Shown here: positions 16,785-25,166 of the stretch, piece by piece
Layout: every line of letters begins with the position of its first letter
Position numbering within the stretch: the stretch's first letter is position 1
Source of the DNA: Lysinibacillus sp. FSL M8-0337
Lineage (GTDB): Bacteria; Bacillota; Bacilli; Bacillales_A; Planococcaceae
DNA: 64,000 bases
Assembly (NCBI RefSeq): GCF_038593855.1
Contig: NZ_CP151996.1
Span: forward strand, 2,542,001 to 2,606,000
Direction of reading: 5' to 3'
Notes under the pieces: generated by a model
The model's database searches: none
What the model was told of the DNA's origin: nothing
What the model saw: the letters and a program-made list of their open reading frames with translations, nothing else
Translations under genes and position numbers: made by a program

Positions 16785-17037
16785 TTTCCGTCCTTCTCCC
16801 TTCGTTTTTTTGGTGTATACTACACGATGATCTTTTATGATAATTCCTCCTAAATCTTCTACTTTTTTCCTTAACAGGATATGTACTTAAATCATAACAT
16901 TATATGTTTAAAAAAAGCTGAACATCATACAAAGCTTTTATCATACAATTTATTTTTATTAGCGAAGTCACGCTACACTTTCCGCCACTGATTATGATTG
17001 AAAGGTCATGGTCATAATTAGGAAAAGGAAGTGATTT

Positions 17038-17328
17038 ATGTTGAAACTGTTAATCATCTTATCAAGCATTGTTGTCCCTATTATCATGCTTTTACTACAA
17101 TACAAAAGCAATAGCGTTCATAGTCTATGGAATGTTTTGGCAGTGTTTGCACTGATTATTTTTGGTAGTATTGCATCCACCTCAATTTATCAAATTATCG
17201 TAGATGGTGCAGTATTTATGACAACAATCCACGCCATTTTTTTAAATCCATTATTTTTAGTTGTTGGGGCTTATCTTGGTGTATTCATGATATACAGATT
17301 GCTGCTTTTAACATGGAAAGAAAAATAA
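17038..17328 (+). CDS. Small membrane protein, 96 residues
   Basis: ATG 17038 follows AAAGGAAGTG. Three hydrophobic segments lie at about residues 3-22, 31-50 and 65-90, with a short basic tail TWKEK. It is not recognised. The bidirectional terminator at 17339 ends it. Confidence 0.65.
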   Translation: MLKLLIILSSIVVPIIMLLLQYKSNSVHSLWNVLAVFALIIFGSIASTSIYQIIVDGAVFMTTIHAIFLNPLFLVVGAYLGVFMIYRLLLLTWKEK

Positions 17329-17338
17329 CGATTGAATA

Positions 17339-17378
17339 TAAAGAAAAAAAGAAGCATTCTTAAAGAATGCCTCTTTTT
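17339..17378. terminator. Bidirectional intrinsic terminator
   Basis: AAAAAGAAGCATTC and GAATGCCTCTTTTT pair with one mismatch around TTAAA, between the convergent 96-residue and cold-shock genes. Confidence 0.8.
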
Positions 17379-17395
17379 ATAAAACGATCGTTCAA

Positions 17396-17596
17396 TTATA
17401 GTTTAACGATGTTTTTAGCTTGTGGTCCGCGGTTACCGTCTTCTACTTCAAATTCAACTTTTTGACCTTCGTCAAGTGATTTGAAACCTTCACCTTGGAT
17501 TGCAGAGAAGTGAGCGAATACGTCTGCTTCACCTTCAACTTCGATAAATCCAAAACCTTTTTCTGCGTTAAACCATTTTACTGTACCTTGTTTCAT
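17396..17596 (-). CDS. Cold-shock protein (CspA/CspB family)
   Basis: 66 residues from ATG 17596, which lies seven bases after GGAGG. It is a single OB-fold cold-shock domain with both RNA-binding motifs: RNP1 KGFGFIEV and RNP2 VFAHFSAI. The end [10 protein letters not shown] is typical of Bacillus Csp proteins. It binds single-stranded RNA and DNA as a chaperone and transcription antiterminator. The gene has a long leader of about 136 bases from a good sigma-A promoter, with a terminator-like hairpin inside it. That suggests transcript-level control as for other cold-shock genes. Confidence 0.93.
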   Translation of the reverse strand: MKQGTVKWFNAEKGFGFIEVEGEADVFAHFSAIQGEGFKSLDEGQKVEFEVEDGNRGPQAKNIVKL

Positions 17597-17639
17597 AAAT
17601 AAAACCTCCAAAAAATAAATTAATAAACAATTTCTTCAG

Positions 17640-17698
17640 AAAAAAAAACCACCTATTATAAAAAGTACCGAAAAACACGATTACTTTTGTAATAGGTG
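17640..17698 (-). promoter_or_regulatory. Terminator-like hairpin in the csp leader
   Basis: On the minus strand CACCTATTACAAAAGTA and TACTTTTTATAATAGGTG pair with a bulge and are followed by a G and nine T. It lies between the csp promoter and its ribosome binding site, so read-through or melting is required for expression. It could also end the upstream tag transcript. Confidence 0.6.
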
Positions 17699-17738
17699 AA
17701 TTCAATATTTTAAATCAAGAAATCTTATTATTAATTCC

Positions 17739-17767
17739 ATTATATATGAAAACATCCTAATTGTCTA
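17739..17767 (-). promoter_or_regulatory. Sigma-A promoter of the cold-shock gene
   Basis: On the minus strand TAGACA (five of six to TTGACA), a 17-base spacer and a perfect TATAAT. The predicted start near 17732 gives a leader of about 136 bases. Confidence 0.65.
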
Positions 17768-17879
17768 GTGAAATCGTATATTTAAAATATTGCAATAGTA
17801 TTACTGGGAAATGTTATTTTAGTTACTTATTTTTCACGTCATCATTTCATCTTTATTAACCTTGTTATAGCTGTAAATT

Positions 17880-18455
17880 TTAAGATTGTGCTAACGATTG
17901 CTCTTGGCGACAACTACAATCTACAATATGATCATTGACCATGCCTACTGCCTGCATAAATGAATAACAAATCGTGCTACCAACAAATTTAAAGCCATCT
18001 TTTTTAAGCTGTTTGCTCATACGATCACTTAACTCAGTAGTTACTGGGACATCTGTAATCGTTGCCCAGTTATTCACAATAGGCTGATTGTCGACAAATG
18101 ACCATATGTAATGTGAAAAGGAACCATGCTGTTGTTGGATACGTAAAAAGGCTTGTGCGTTCGTTACAACGCTTGCGATTTTAAGCTTGTTGCGCACGAT
18201 ACGTGTATCCTCTTTTAGTTCAGCCAACTTTTCTTCGGTATAGGAAATGATTTTGGCAGCATTAAATTGGTCAAAGGCCTCTCGGTAACCGTCTCTCTTT
18301 TGTAAAATTGTCCACCAGCTAAGACCTGCTTGTGCCCCTTCTAGACAAATCATTTCAAATAAGCGCTGATCGTCATAAATCGGCACGCCCCATTCCTTAT
18401 CATGATATTCTACATATAATGGCTCATCTAACTTTACCCATTCACATCTTTTCAT
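17880..18455 (-). CDS. tag: DNA-3-methyladenine glycosylase I
   Basis: 191 residues, GGAGG eight bases before ATG 18455. The N-terminal zinc ligands are present (Cys4 in MKRCEW, His in YHDKEWG), and the C-terminal pair is in NDHIVDC. The central LSWWTILQKRDGYREAF segment and FVGSTICYSFMQAVG are hallmarks of the Tag family, which excises 3-methyladenine from alkylated DNA by base excision. Length is as in other Tag proteins. Monocistronic. Confidence 0.93.
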   Translation of the reverse strand: MKRCEWVKLDEPLYVEYHDKEWGVPIYDDQRLFEMICLEGAQAGLSWWTILQKRDGYREAFDQFNAAKIISYTEEKLAELKEDTRIVRNKLKIASVVTNAQAFLRIQQQHGSFSHYIWSFVDNQPIVNNWATITDVPVTTELSDRMSKQLKKDGFKFVGSTICYSFMQAVGMVNDHIVDCSCRQEQSLAQS

Positions 18456-18836
18456 CTTCACTACCTCCGACTATTTTTTATCTTTTAAAATTGGCCTTGT
18501 CACATTCATCAGGTACAACATACCGAGTCAAGATATCCCCTTAGGTGTTTTGGCTGGTGAATAAATCTTCGCATACCTCCTTTCTTTTCTATTTCTACCT
18601 TTATACGTTTATAATAGGTCTAAGTTTCATTTTTTGCCAAATCACAGTTTTTTTAGCTTTCGTTTTATATACGAAAAAATCACAGTTATTTTGTACACAA
18701 CAAAAAAACTGTGATATCTTCTTTTTACATATATTGTGATGTAAGCCTTACCATTTTGGCTCACATGATTTTAATAATTTGTTCTATGCATAATATCACG
18801 ACACATCGTTTATTGCTTTGACAAAATCGCTTGATA
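18456..18836. other. Gene-free stretch with a long inverted repeat
   Basis: It holds no gene. The arms ATCACAGTTTTTTT (18641-18654) and AAAAAAACTGTGAT (18702-18715) are perfect inverted repeats of 14 bases. A third near-copy, AATCACAGTTATTTT, lies at 18678-18692. Confidence 0.5.
18641..18715. repeat. 14-base inverted repeat with an internal third copy
   Basis: See the arms ATCACAGTTTTTTT and AAAAAAACTGTGAT. The T-tract lies inside the arms, so either strand could make a terminator-like stem with a 47-base loop that contains a small hairpin (CGTTTTATATACG). Confidence 0.6.
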
Positions 18837-19028
18837 TTAATTTAAATATGTATTGTTTGACGTATTTCGTTCGCGCTCATCTATTACTAGATGGATAATA
18901 AATGCTAGCTGTTGTTCAATTAACAGATTATTTTGATGAAATATATCAGCTATTGCAATTTTTTGGCTATCTGCTAATTCAACTTTCTTTAGCATCATCA
19001 TAATTTCTTCTTTCGAAAGCCCAAACAT
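18837..19028 (-). CDS. Small hypothetical protein
   Basis: 63 residues from ATG 19028, preceded by GGGGTGAG. It begins MFGLSKEEIMMMLKKVELAD and appears all-helical and soluble, with amphipathic spacing. No family is recognised and no partner gene is near. Confidence 0.5.
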   Translation of the reverse strand: MFGLSKEEIMMMLKKVELADSQKIAIADIFHQNNLLIEQQLAFIIHLVIDERERNTSNNTYLN

Positions 19029-19555
19029 CTTTTCTCACCCCATTTCCAAATTCAAAAATATTTCATTATTCCAAAAACATTATCCAAAGGTCTAGTGCTA
19101 CAGACAGACAATATTATTAATGAACCATTTTTACTAATTATAGGATATAACCTACAAATTAAGCAATCTAAAAACTAAATTTTCTAACAATATTTTCTTC
19201 CAAAAAAACAAACATTGTTATTTTGGATATAATATTACAAATATTTTAAATTTACTTCCGAATAAATTCCAAGTTTTCTCAACATAATGTATCGCGCACA
19301 AAAAAGTGGGCAATTTTCTTACAAATAAATACTTCTTTTGTCGAATTTTATGAATCTTTGTCCATATTTTGCATGAAATATTCGTCCTCTTCAAGTATTT
19401 TATCTCGCAAAGGTCTTTAACCTTTCACACATAAGACACTTTTATAGCATAGTAAAAAATAGAATATATATGGTATTGGACGTCCAACCCTACTGTTTAT
19501 ACCCCTTTTCTTATAATTGAAACCTCCATGTTTACCATTTGACTTGTAACAGACA
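19029..19555. other. AT-rich gene-free stretch
   Basis: About 530 bases without a supported gene, RNA or clear promoter. Composition is very AT-rich with scattered A and T runs. Confidence 0.45.
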
Positions 19556-19600
19556 TAAAAAAAGTAATTTCAAAAGTTTGAAACTACTCTTTTGCTTTTT
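19556..19600 (-). terminator. Intrinsic terminator of the beta-helix gene
   Basis: On the minus strand GTAGTTTCAAA and TTTGAAATTAC pair (one wobble) around a tiny loop, followed by TTTTTTT. Confidence 0.7.
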
Positions 19601-21175
19601 TCAATCTTCCACATTGCTTCCGTTACATGTACTTAATTTATCGACACTTCGTTGTGTTTTTTTACTCATTGCTTGCTGTAAGTCTATATGGATAATTCTT
19701 GAGGAGTCATCTTTTTGACATCTCCCCGCTTGAATTGGTCCGCGAATATATAATTGGCTTCGTTCCTGTACAACAGCCGCTGTTTTAACATTTGTTAAGG
19801 TGCTATTGACGAGTTCAAGAAGCGATTGATTGGTCATTGCCAAAAAAGTTCGCTCGGTGTCGTTGATTGCACAATTTTGGATGCGCCCTATTGACTTATC
19901 AGACCAAAATATGGAATAAGGGCTTTGTTGACATTGCGTGAATTGACTATCTACTACTTCAACAATCGCATCAATACACGTAATTCCATTACCAACTATA
20001 TGATGAAAGGCACAATCGTTGACAAAAAGACGCGCATTATTAATATAAATATGATGACTTTCTAATTCCTGTATGCGTGAATTTTTTAAAGTAATTTTGG
20101 CATGATCATTTCCATAAATTCCACCTGTTTGCCCAAATTGAATGATGCATTGATCGAGCACAAGACCACTCGCATCAACAATTACATGAAATTGTATATG
20201 ATGATGGATTGTACATTCAGTCATTATGACATTGGCTTCGTTGAAAATGGTGATACCCGTTGTGCTGCCATTGGTCACCTGGCATTTTCGAATCTCGGCT
20301 TTACTATTCTCTATAAACAACTGTGGCTTTTTATGGCCATATAACTGGCAATCATAGATAATAGCCTTTGATTTTTCGCCAATATACAGTCCATTCCCAT
20401 TACTTTTCGCAATGCGACTATCAGACGCTACAAGTTCGCTTTCATGGACAACGACATTAGTTTCAGCATGTTGCTTGATTTCACATTGATCGATTGTTAA
20501 TTTTGAACCACTAAATACTTGGATTCCTACGTCTTTTCCTTCGTGAATAAGCGAGTTGACTAAAGAAATTGTACTGGACGCTGCAACGATTTGAGTTTTT
20601 TCATGCCCATGAATTTCACAATCCTCTATGACCATGTGAACGTTTCGTATGGCAAAAATTCCATTCATCGTGCCCTCTAGCAACATGCACTTCGACAATG
20701 AAATTTCACTATTTTGCGCAATAATTTGTGCTTTCGTATGCTGGTGTAATGTTGATTCAATCAGCATTACACTTGATCCATTATCTATCCGCATGCCAAA
20801 TTGATTAGTTGTCCCTGCCAGTATATCAACATTTTTCATCACTAAAGTACCAAAGTTAACAGTGACTTGGGTACTCACTTGTTGCTTTTCGATGATGCAG
20901 TTTTCAAGCTGTAGATCCCCTTTCACATAAATGCCGTGGCCTTGACTAAATCGGATATTACGGATGTCTACATGCGTATGGTAACGAATAAACACGCCAC
21001 CTTTAATCGTAACATCCCCTTTACCATAAAGCGTTAACCTTTTTGAAATCTCTATACTTTCTTCATAGATACCATCTCGAATTTCTATAGCATCTCCAAC
21101 TTCAGCGTCTTGCAGCGCCTGATTGATATTTTGATAACGATGCATTATCCCTTTTTTTACTACAAGTGTTGCCAT
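19601..21175 (-). CDS. Right-handed parallel beta-helix repeat protein
   Basis: 524 residues from ATG 21175, with GGGAGG seven bases upstream. The N-terminus (YQNINQALQDAEVGDAIEIR, then DGIYEESIEISKRLTLYGKG) is the entry of pectate-lyase-like helices: a shallow amphipathic cap then the first rungs. After that come about 18 coils of 22-24 residues with recurring motifs such as SKCMLLEGT, DCEIHGHEK and IDQCEIKQH, typical of PbH1 repeats. There is no signal peptide, so it is cytosolic or exported unconventionally. No lyase active-site motif is obvious; a binding or structural role is as likely as an enzyme. Confidence 0.8.
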   Translation of the reverse strand: MATLVVKKGIMHRYQNINQALQDAEVGDAIEIRDGIYEESIEISKRLTLYGKGDVTIKGGVFIRYHTHVDIRNIRFSQGHGIYVKGDLQLENCIIEKQQVSTQVTVNFGTLVMKNVDILAGTTNQFGMRIDNGSSVMLIESTLHQHTKAQIIAQNSEISLSKCMLLEGTMNGIFAIRNVHMVIEDCEIHGHEKTQIVAASSTISLVNSLIHEGKDVGIQVFSGSKLTIDQCEIKQHAETNVVVHESELVASDSRIAKSNGNGLYIGEKSKAIIYDCQLYGHKKPQLFIENSKAEIRKCQVTNGSTTGITIFNEANVIMTECTIHHHIQFHVIVDASGLVLDQCIIQFGQTGGIYGNDHAKITLKNSRIQELESHHIYINNARLFVNDCAFHHIVGNGITCIDAIVEVVDSQFTQCQQSPYSIFWSDKSIGRIQNCAINDTERTFLAMTNQSLLELVNSTLTNVKTAAVVQERSQLYIRGPIQAGRCQKDDSSRIIHIDLQQAMSKKTQRSVDKLSTCNGSNVED

Positions 21176-21360
21176 CCACATGCCTCCCGTCGTTTACATG
21201 TTGTACTTTAATAAGTACGCCACAAATCAACCTATTCATCCTATTTATATCCCCATTGAGCTTACGATTATTCAATTTTATCCAAATAAATGAGCATTTC
21301 ATCGTTTATCCATTTAAAAGTCTATTTTTAAAAGGTAATCACCAACAATACGTAAGAAAA

Positions 21361-21382
21361 AAAACCAGCAAGTGAGCGATAC
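21361..21382 (-). terminator. Distal arm of the chemoreceptor terminator, split by the IS
   Basis: AAAACCAGCAAGTGAGCGAT pairs with the arm at 22832-22851. The next bases on the minus strand are a run of T. The bases TAC at 21380-21382 are the target duplication. Confidence 0.65.
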
Positions 21383-21436
21383 TGAACTGCACCCCAATTG
21401 TTAGACACATCTAACAATTGGAGGTGCAGTTTTTAT

Positions 21437-21949
21437 ATGGCTAAATTTAGTGGAGAAGAAAAGTTAAATGCTGTTTTAAGATATTTAAATGGAAATGAAA
21501 GTGCGAGATCAATTGCCAAAGAAATAGGCGTTTTACACCCTAATCTTTTAACTTGGGTGAAACATTATAAACAACGTGGTGTTGATGCTTTTGTAAAACA
21601 ATATACAAATTACTCTGCACAGTTTAAACTAGACGTACTAAATTTTATGATTGAACACGGTACATCCTTAACTGAAACAGCTGCTATTTTTCATATAGTG
21701 GCTCCTTCAACCCTATGTGTTTGGAGAAAACAATTTGAAACAAAAGGATTCGATGCCCTTCAGTCAAGGAAAAAGGGGCGTCCATCCATGAAAAAAGAAA
21801 CGAACAAACAACCAAAACAAGTACTAGTAGAGGGCTCACCGGAAGCACTTCGAGCAGAAATCGACCGACTACGTATGGAAAACGATTATTTAAAAAAGTT
21901 GAATGCCTTAGTTCAAGCCAAGGAAAAATCACCAAAGAAGACAAAGTAA
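21437..21949 (+). CDS. IS3-family transposase OrfA
   Basis: 170 residues from ATG 21437, preceded by GGAGG. It holds two helix-turn-helix modules: GEEKLNAVLRYLNGNESARS followed by AKEIGVLHPNLLTWVKHY, and a second at YSAQFKLDVLNFMIEHGTSL with LCVWRKQFE. The C-terminal leucine-zipper-like helix is EALRAEIDRLRMENDYLKKL. A6G at 21892-21898 within the zipper end is the candidate slippery site for -1 frameshifting into OrfB. Confidence 0.92.
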   Translation: MAKFSGEEKLNAVLRYLNGNESARSIAKEIGVLHPNLLTWVKHYKQRGVDAFVKQYTNYSAQFKLDVLNFMIEHGTSLTETAAIFHIVAPSTLCVWRKQFETKGFDALQSRKKGRPSMKKETNKQPKQVLVEGSPEALRAEIDRLRMENDYLKKLNALVQAKEKSPKKTK

Positions 21950-21981
21950 AGGTCATCTATGAACTAAGGTACAAATACCCG

Positions 21982-22791
21982 GTGAAGGCTCTCGTGGCAT
22001 TCGCAAAGATTCCACGTAGCACGTACTACGATTTAGTGAAGAAGATGAATCGACCAGATTCAGATGCCGAGTTAAAGGCCGAAATTCAAGCAATTTATAA
22101 CGAACATGAGGGTCGTTACGGCTACCGTCGCATTCGTGATGAGCTCGCGAATCGTGGGCAAAAGGTGAATCATAAGAAAGTACAACGCATGATGAAAGAG
22201 CTTGGTTTAAAGTGCATAGTAAGAATGAAAAAGTATAAATCTTATAAAGGGACAGTTGGCAAAATTGCGGATAATATTTTAAATCGTAACTTTAAAGCCG
22301 ATGCCCCAAACGAGAAATGGGTAACGGATATTACTGAGTTTAAATTATTTGGCGAAAAGCTTTATTTATCGCCTGTTTTAGACTTGTTTAACGGAGAAAT
22401 TATCACCTATACAATTGGCTCTAGACCTACCTATTCATTGGTCTCAGAGATGTTGGAGAAGGCTTTAGCACGCTTGCCAGAAGAACATAAACTACTCATG
22501 CATTCCGATCAAGGCTGGCATTATCAAATGAAGCAATATCGCCACGCTCTAAAAGCAAAAGGTGTTGTGCAAAGTATGTCACGTAAAGGGAATTGTCATG
22601 ATAACTCCGTAATGGAGAATTTCTTTGGCATAATGAAGTCCGAATTCCTTTATTTAAAGGAATTCGAAAGTGTGGAGCAGTTTAAAATAGAATTAGAACA
22701 ATATATGAACTATTACAACACAAAACGTATCAAGGCAAAATTAAAACTGAGTCCGGTGCAATACCGAACTCAGTTTATCCAAGCTGCCTAA
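21982..22791 (+). CDS. IS3-family transposase OrfB (DDE integrase core)
   Basis: The frame is open from before 21900 in the -1 frame relative to OrfA; ATG 21982 is only the first ATG. After HTH_21 (EGRYGYRRIRDELANRG) comes the rve core: catalytic Asp in WVTDITEF, Asp in HSDQGWHYQ, and Glu in VMENFFGIMKSEF about 35 residues later. The C-terminal YYNTKRIKAKLKLSPVQYR is diagnostic of IS3 OrfB. The active transposase would be the OrfAB fusion made by frameshifting. Confidence 0.92.
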   Translation: MKALVAFAKIPRSTYYDLVKKMNRPDSDAELKAEIQAIYNEHEGRYGYRRIRDELANRGQKVNHKKVQRMMKELGLKCIVRMKKYKSYKGTVGKIADNILNRNFKADAPNEKWVTDITEFKLFGEKLYLSPVLDLFNGEIITYTIGSRPTYSLVSEMLEKALARLPEEHKLLMHSDQGWHYQMKQYRHALKAKGVVQSMSRKGNCHDNSVMENFFGIMKSEFLYLKEFESVEQFKIELEQYMNYYNTKRIKAKLKLSPVQYRTQFIQAA

Positions 22792-22802
22792 ATGAAATAA
22801 CC

Positions 22803-22857
22803 GTGTCTAACTTTTAGGGGTCACTTCATACATTCGCCTCTTACTGGTTTTGTTTAT
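22803..22857 (-). terminator. Proximal arm of the chemoreceptor terminator, split by the IS
   Basis: The bases 22832-22851 (minus strand AAAACCAGTAAGAGGCGAAT) match the arm at 21361-21380 with one mismatch and one bulge. With a single TAC they would form the loop of an intrinsic terminator for the chemoreceptor gene. The IS now separates the arms by 1.45 kb. Confidence 0.65.
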
Positions 22858-22908
22858 AGTTTTATTTGTTGTTTTTTTGATTTGGTATCCAATCGTGTTT
22901 AACCTTAT

Positions 22909-24591
22909 TTATAATTTAAATTTCCCAATAAGATCATTTAAGTTTTCAGCCATTTCAGCTAGATGACTAGAACTATTTTTTATTTCATCCATTGAGCTAG
23001 CAGCTTGTTCTATCGTTGCTGAAGTTTCCTGAATACCTGCTGCCGATTGCTCAGACACAGCGGCAATTTCATCCACTGATTTATTAATAGTCATCGTATT
23101 TTGTACAACTTCTTCTAGCTTCGTTGACATATTGACGATGCTCGATGACATCGAATAAACAGCATTTGCAATTTCACTAAATGTCTCATTCGTCGAAACA
23201 ATTTGTGTTGTACCTTTTGCAACTTCTCCATAGCCTTTTTCGAGAGAGGATGTCACAATGGTTGAATCATCTTGGATTATTTGAATTATACTTGTAATTT
23301 CACTAATAGATGAAGATACTTGCTCTGCCAGTTTTCGAACTTCATCTGCTACTACTGCAAATCCTTTGCCATGCTCTCCTGCACGTGCCGCTTCAATCGC
23401 TGCATTTAACGCCAGTAGATTTGTTTGCGCTGCAATATCATGAATTACCGCAACAATTTTAGATATTTCCTGTGTTTGTTTATTTAATTCATCCACCTTT
23501 TCAACTGAATCTTTTACAATATAGTCAATTGTCATCATTTGTTGTGTAGAAGCTTCCATAAGCCCTTTCCCTTCTTCTGTTAGCTTCATTACAGATTCAG
23601 AAAACTGATAGACATCCCTACTACTTTGATTGACATCCGTTACTTTCGTTGAAAAGTCCGTCATACTTGTTGCTACATCAGATGCATTACTCGCTTGCAC
23701 TTCTGTTCCGCTTGCAATTTCTGCAACTGTTTCTACCACTTGCTCTGTCCCCTCTTTTACTTCTGTAGCAGATTGCATTAGTTCCTCACTATGGGCGGCT
23801 ACCTCATTTGACACCGTTTGAATATGTTTTAATAAATTATTTAAAATTTGGGACATCGTGTTTGTTGCTTCGGTTAATTGCCCTATTTCATCCTTTGATG
23901 TTACATTTAGTGCAGGTTCGCTTAAATCCCCATCTGTAATTTTCTTCATGCGATTTGTAATTAAGATAATAGGCTTCGAAATAATACGAGCGCTAATTAA
24001 CGCGATCATAATGGCGATAAAGACAATGCTTATTCCTACAATAATACTTATAGTTTGCTTACGCTCCCCATCGGTAATAAGTGTATCTCCTACAGCATTT
24101 ATTGATTGTTTCCGTTGTGCTGCTAATGCCTCATATCCCTCACGAATTTCTGTCGCTTTTTCATCCATTGTAGCTAAATTATGTATGGCTAATTCCTTAT
24201 TTCCTTGATCGTATACATCAAAAACCTCGCTTTGAACATAGCTACTCCATTCTTTTGCCATTTCAGCATACTTGTTAAATTCCGCTGATTCAGCAATAGC
24301 TAAACGTATTTTTTCATTGGCAAGCGCTCGTTCTACATTTTCATCATAAATTGTTTTATATTTTTCATTGCCAGATAATACATAGCCCCTTGCTGTGGCA
24401 ATTCTTAAGCCAATAGTAGATGCTAACTCATAATCAGCAATTAATAATTGCAACTCCTCATCCACAATTTGTTCTGTCGCTTGGTTACTTTGTGTGATTT
24501 CGTAAAAATTAAAAGCAATGTATAAAACAATAACGGCAACAACAATACTAAATGAAAATACTATTCTTTTACTAATCGATTTAAAATTCAT
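22909..24591 (-). CDS. Methyl-accepting chemotaxis protein
   Basis: 560 residues, AAGGAG upstream of ATG 24591. TM1 is at residues about 9-29. The extracellular part is an all-helical sensor with two long antiparallel stretches (a 4HB/CHASE3-like domain rather than Cache). TM2 at about 185-205 ([20 protein letters not shown]) is followed by HAMP, then a long cytoplasmic signalling coiled-coil whose hairpin tip reads [20 protein letters not shown]. It transmits ligand state to CheA/CheW. No che genes are nearby. Its terminator is broken by the IS element. Confidence 0.93.
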   Translation of the reverse strand: MNFKSISKRIVFSFSIVVAVIVLYIAFNFYEITQSNQATEQIVDEELQLLIADYELASTIGLRIATARGYVLSGNEKYKTIYDENVERALANEKIRLAIAESAEFNKYAEMAKEWSSYVQSEVFDVYDQGNKELAIHNLATMDEKATEIREGYEALAAQRKQSINAVGDTLITDGERKQTISIIVGISIVFIAIMIALISARIISKPIILITNRMKKITDGDLSEPALNVTSKDEIGQLTEATNTMSQILNNLLKHIQTVSNEVAAHSEELMQSATEVKEGTEQVVETVAEIASGTEVQASNASDVATSMTDFSTKVTDVNQSSRDVYQFSESVMKLTEEGKGLMEASTQQMMTIDYIVKDSVEKVDELNKQTQEISKIVAVIHDIAAQTNLLALNAAIEAARAGEHGKGFAVVADEVRKLAEQVSSSISEITSIIQIIQDDSTIVTSSLEKGYGEVAKGTTQIVSTNETFSEIANAVYSMSSSIVNMSTKLEEVVQNTMTINKSVDEIAAVSEQSAAGIQETSATIEQAASSMDEIKNSSSHLAEMAENLNDLIGKFKL

Positions 24592-25085
24592 TTGTTAATT
24601 TCTCCTTCTTATTATCGTTTTTTTTGGCAATCCCCTTCGACTATTCTATTTCTTCTCTAAAAAATAACAGGCAATCGGTAAAAAATTTAACTGTATTGCT
24701 TAATATTAGTAATCTACCATTTTTAATTAGCTTTAGGATGAAATAATATTTTTTCTTATAATTAGTTGAATAAAACAGAGGTTTCTTTGTGTTTTTTAGC
24801 ATCCTTTTGATTTTCAACATTACTTTTCCTTCTATTGAATTATAATTTTTACAAAAAAGAAAAATTATCAAACAAGACTTTTCGCCCATATCTATTGCTG
24901 TTATAGTTAAAAAATACAATTTTATCAGGACATGAAACTAATATTTACAAAAAGGGACTAATTGGATAGTGATTTTTCTCTATGCTATTAAGATGAAATT
25001 AAATGCTCTATCTTTGTGAAGATAAAATAGATAACAAGACTAATTATGCAACTCCTCCCAGTAGCAGATAATAACGTTCACAGCA
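24592..25085. other. Gene-free stretch upstream of the chemoreceptor
   Basis: It holds a low-complexity open frame (24641-24919, minus) that I do not accept as a gene. No other feature is visible apart from the terminator at 25086-25126. Confidence 0.45.
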
Positions 25086-25126
25086 AAAAAGTGTTAAATC
25101 GACGTTCGTCAATCTAACACTTCTTC
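25086..25126 (-). terminator. Intrinsic terminator of the yndJ operon
   Basis: On the minus strand AAGTGTTAGATTGACG and CGTCGATTTAACACTT pair with a small loop and are followed by TTTTTT. Confidence 0.8.
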
Positions 25127-25166
25127 TCTTTCTTTCGGTTATTTTTTATTATTGTAGAATAGTCAT

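Larger units (their letters stand above)
21383..22828 (+). mobile_element. IS3-family element, IS150 group, complete
   Basis: A 1446-base element. The 26-base ends (21383-21408 and 22803-22828) start TGAACTGCACCCC and TGAAGTGACCCC and both end in GTTAGACAC. It is flanked by a 3-base direct repeat TAC, which is the duplication size usual for this group. It carries orfA and orfB in -1 relation. Both frames are intact and the DDE residues are present, so it is potentially active. It sits exactly in the loop of an intrinsic terminator. Confidence 0.92.

Noticed and set aside
24641..24919. Minus-strand open frame with a possible inner ATG and GGAAAAG site
   Set aside because: Low-complexity Lys/Tyr/Leu sequence from an AT-rich gap; no family, no conserved pattern.
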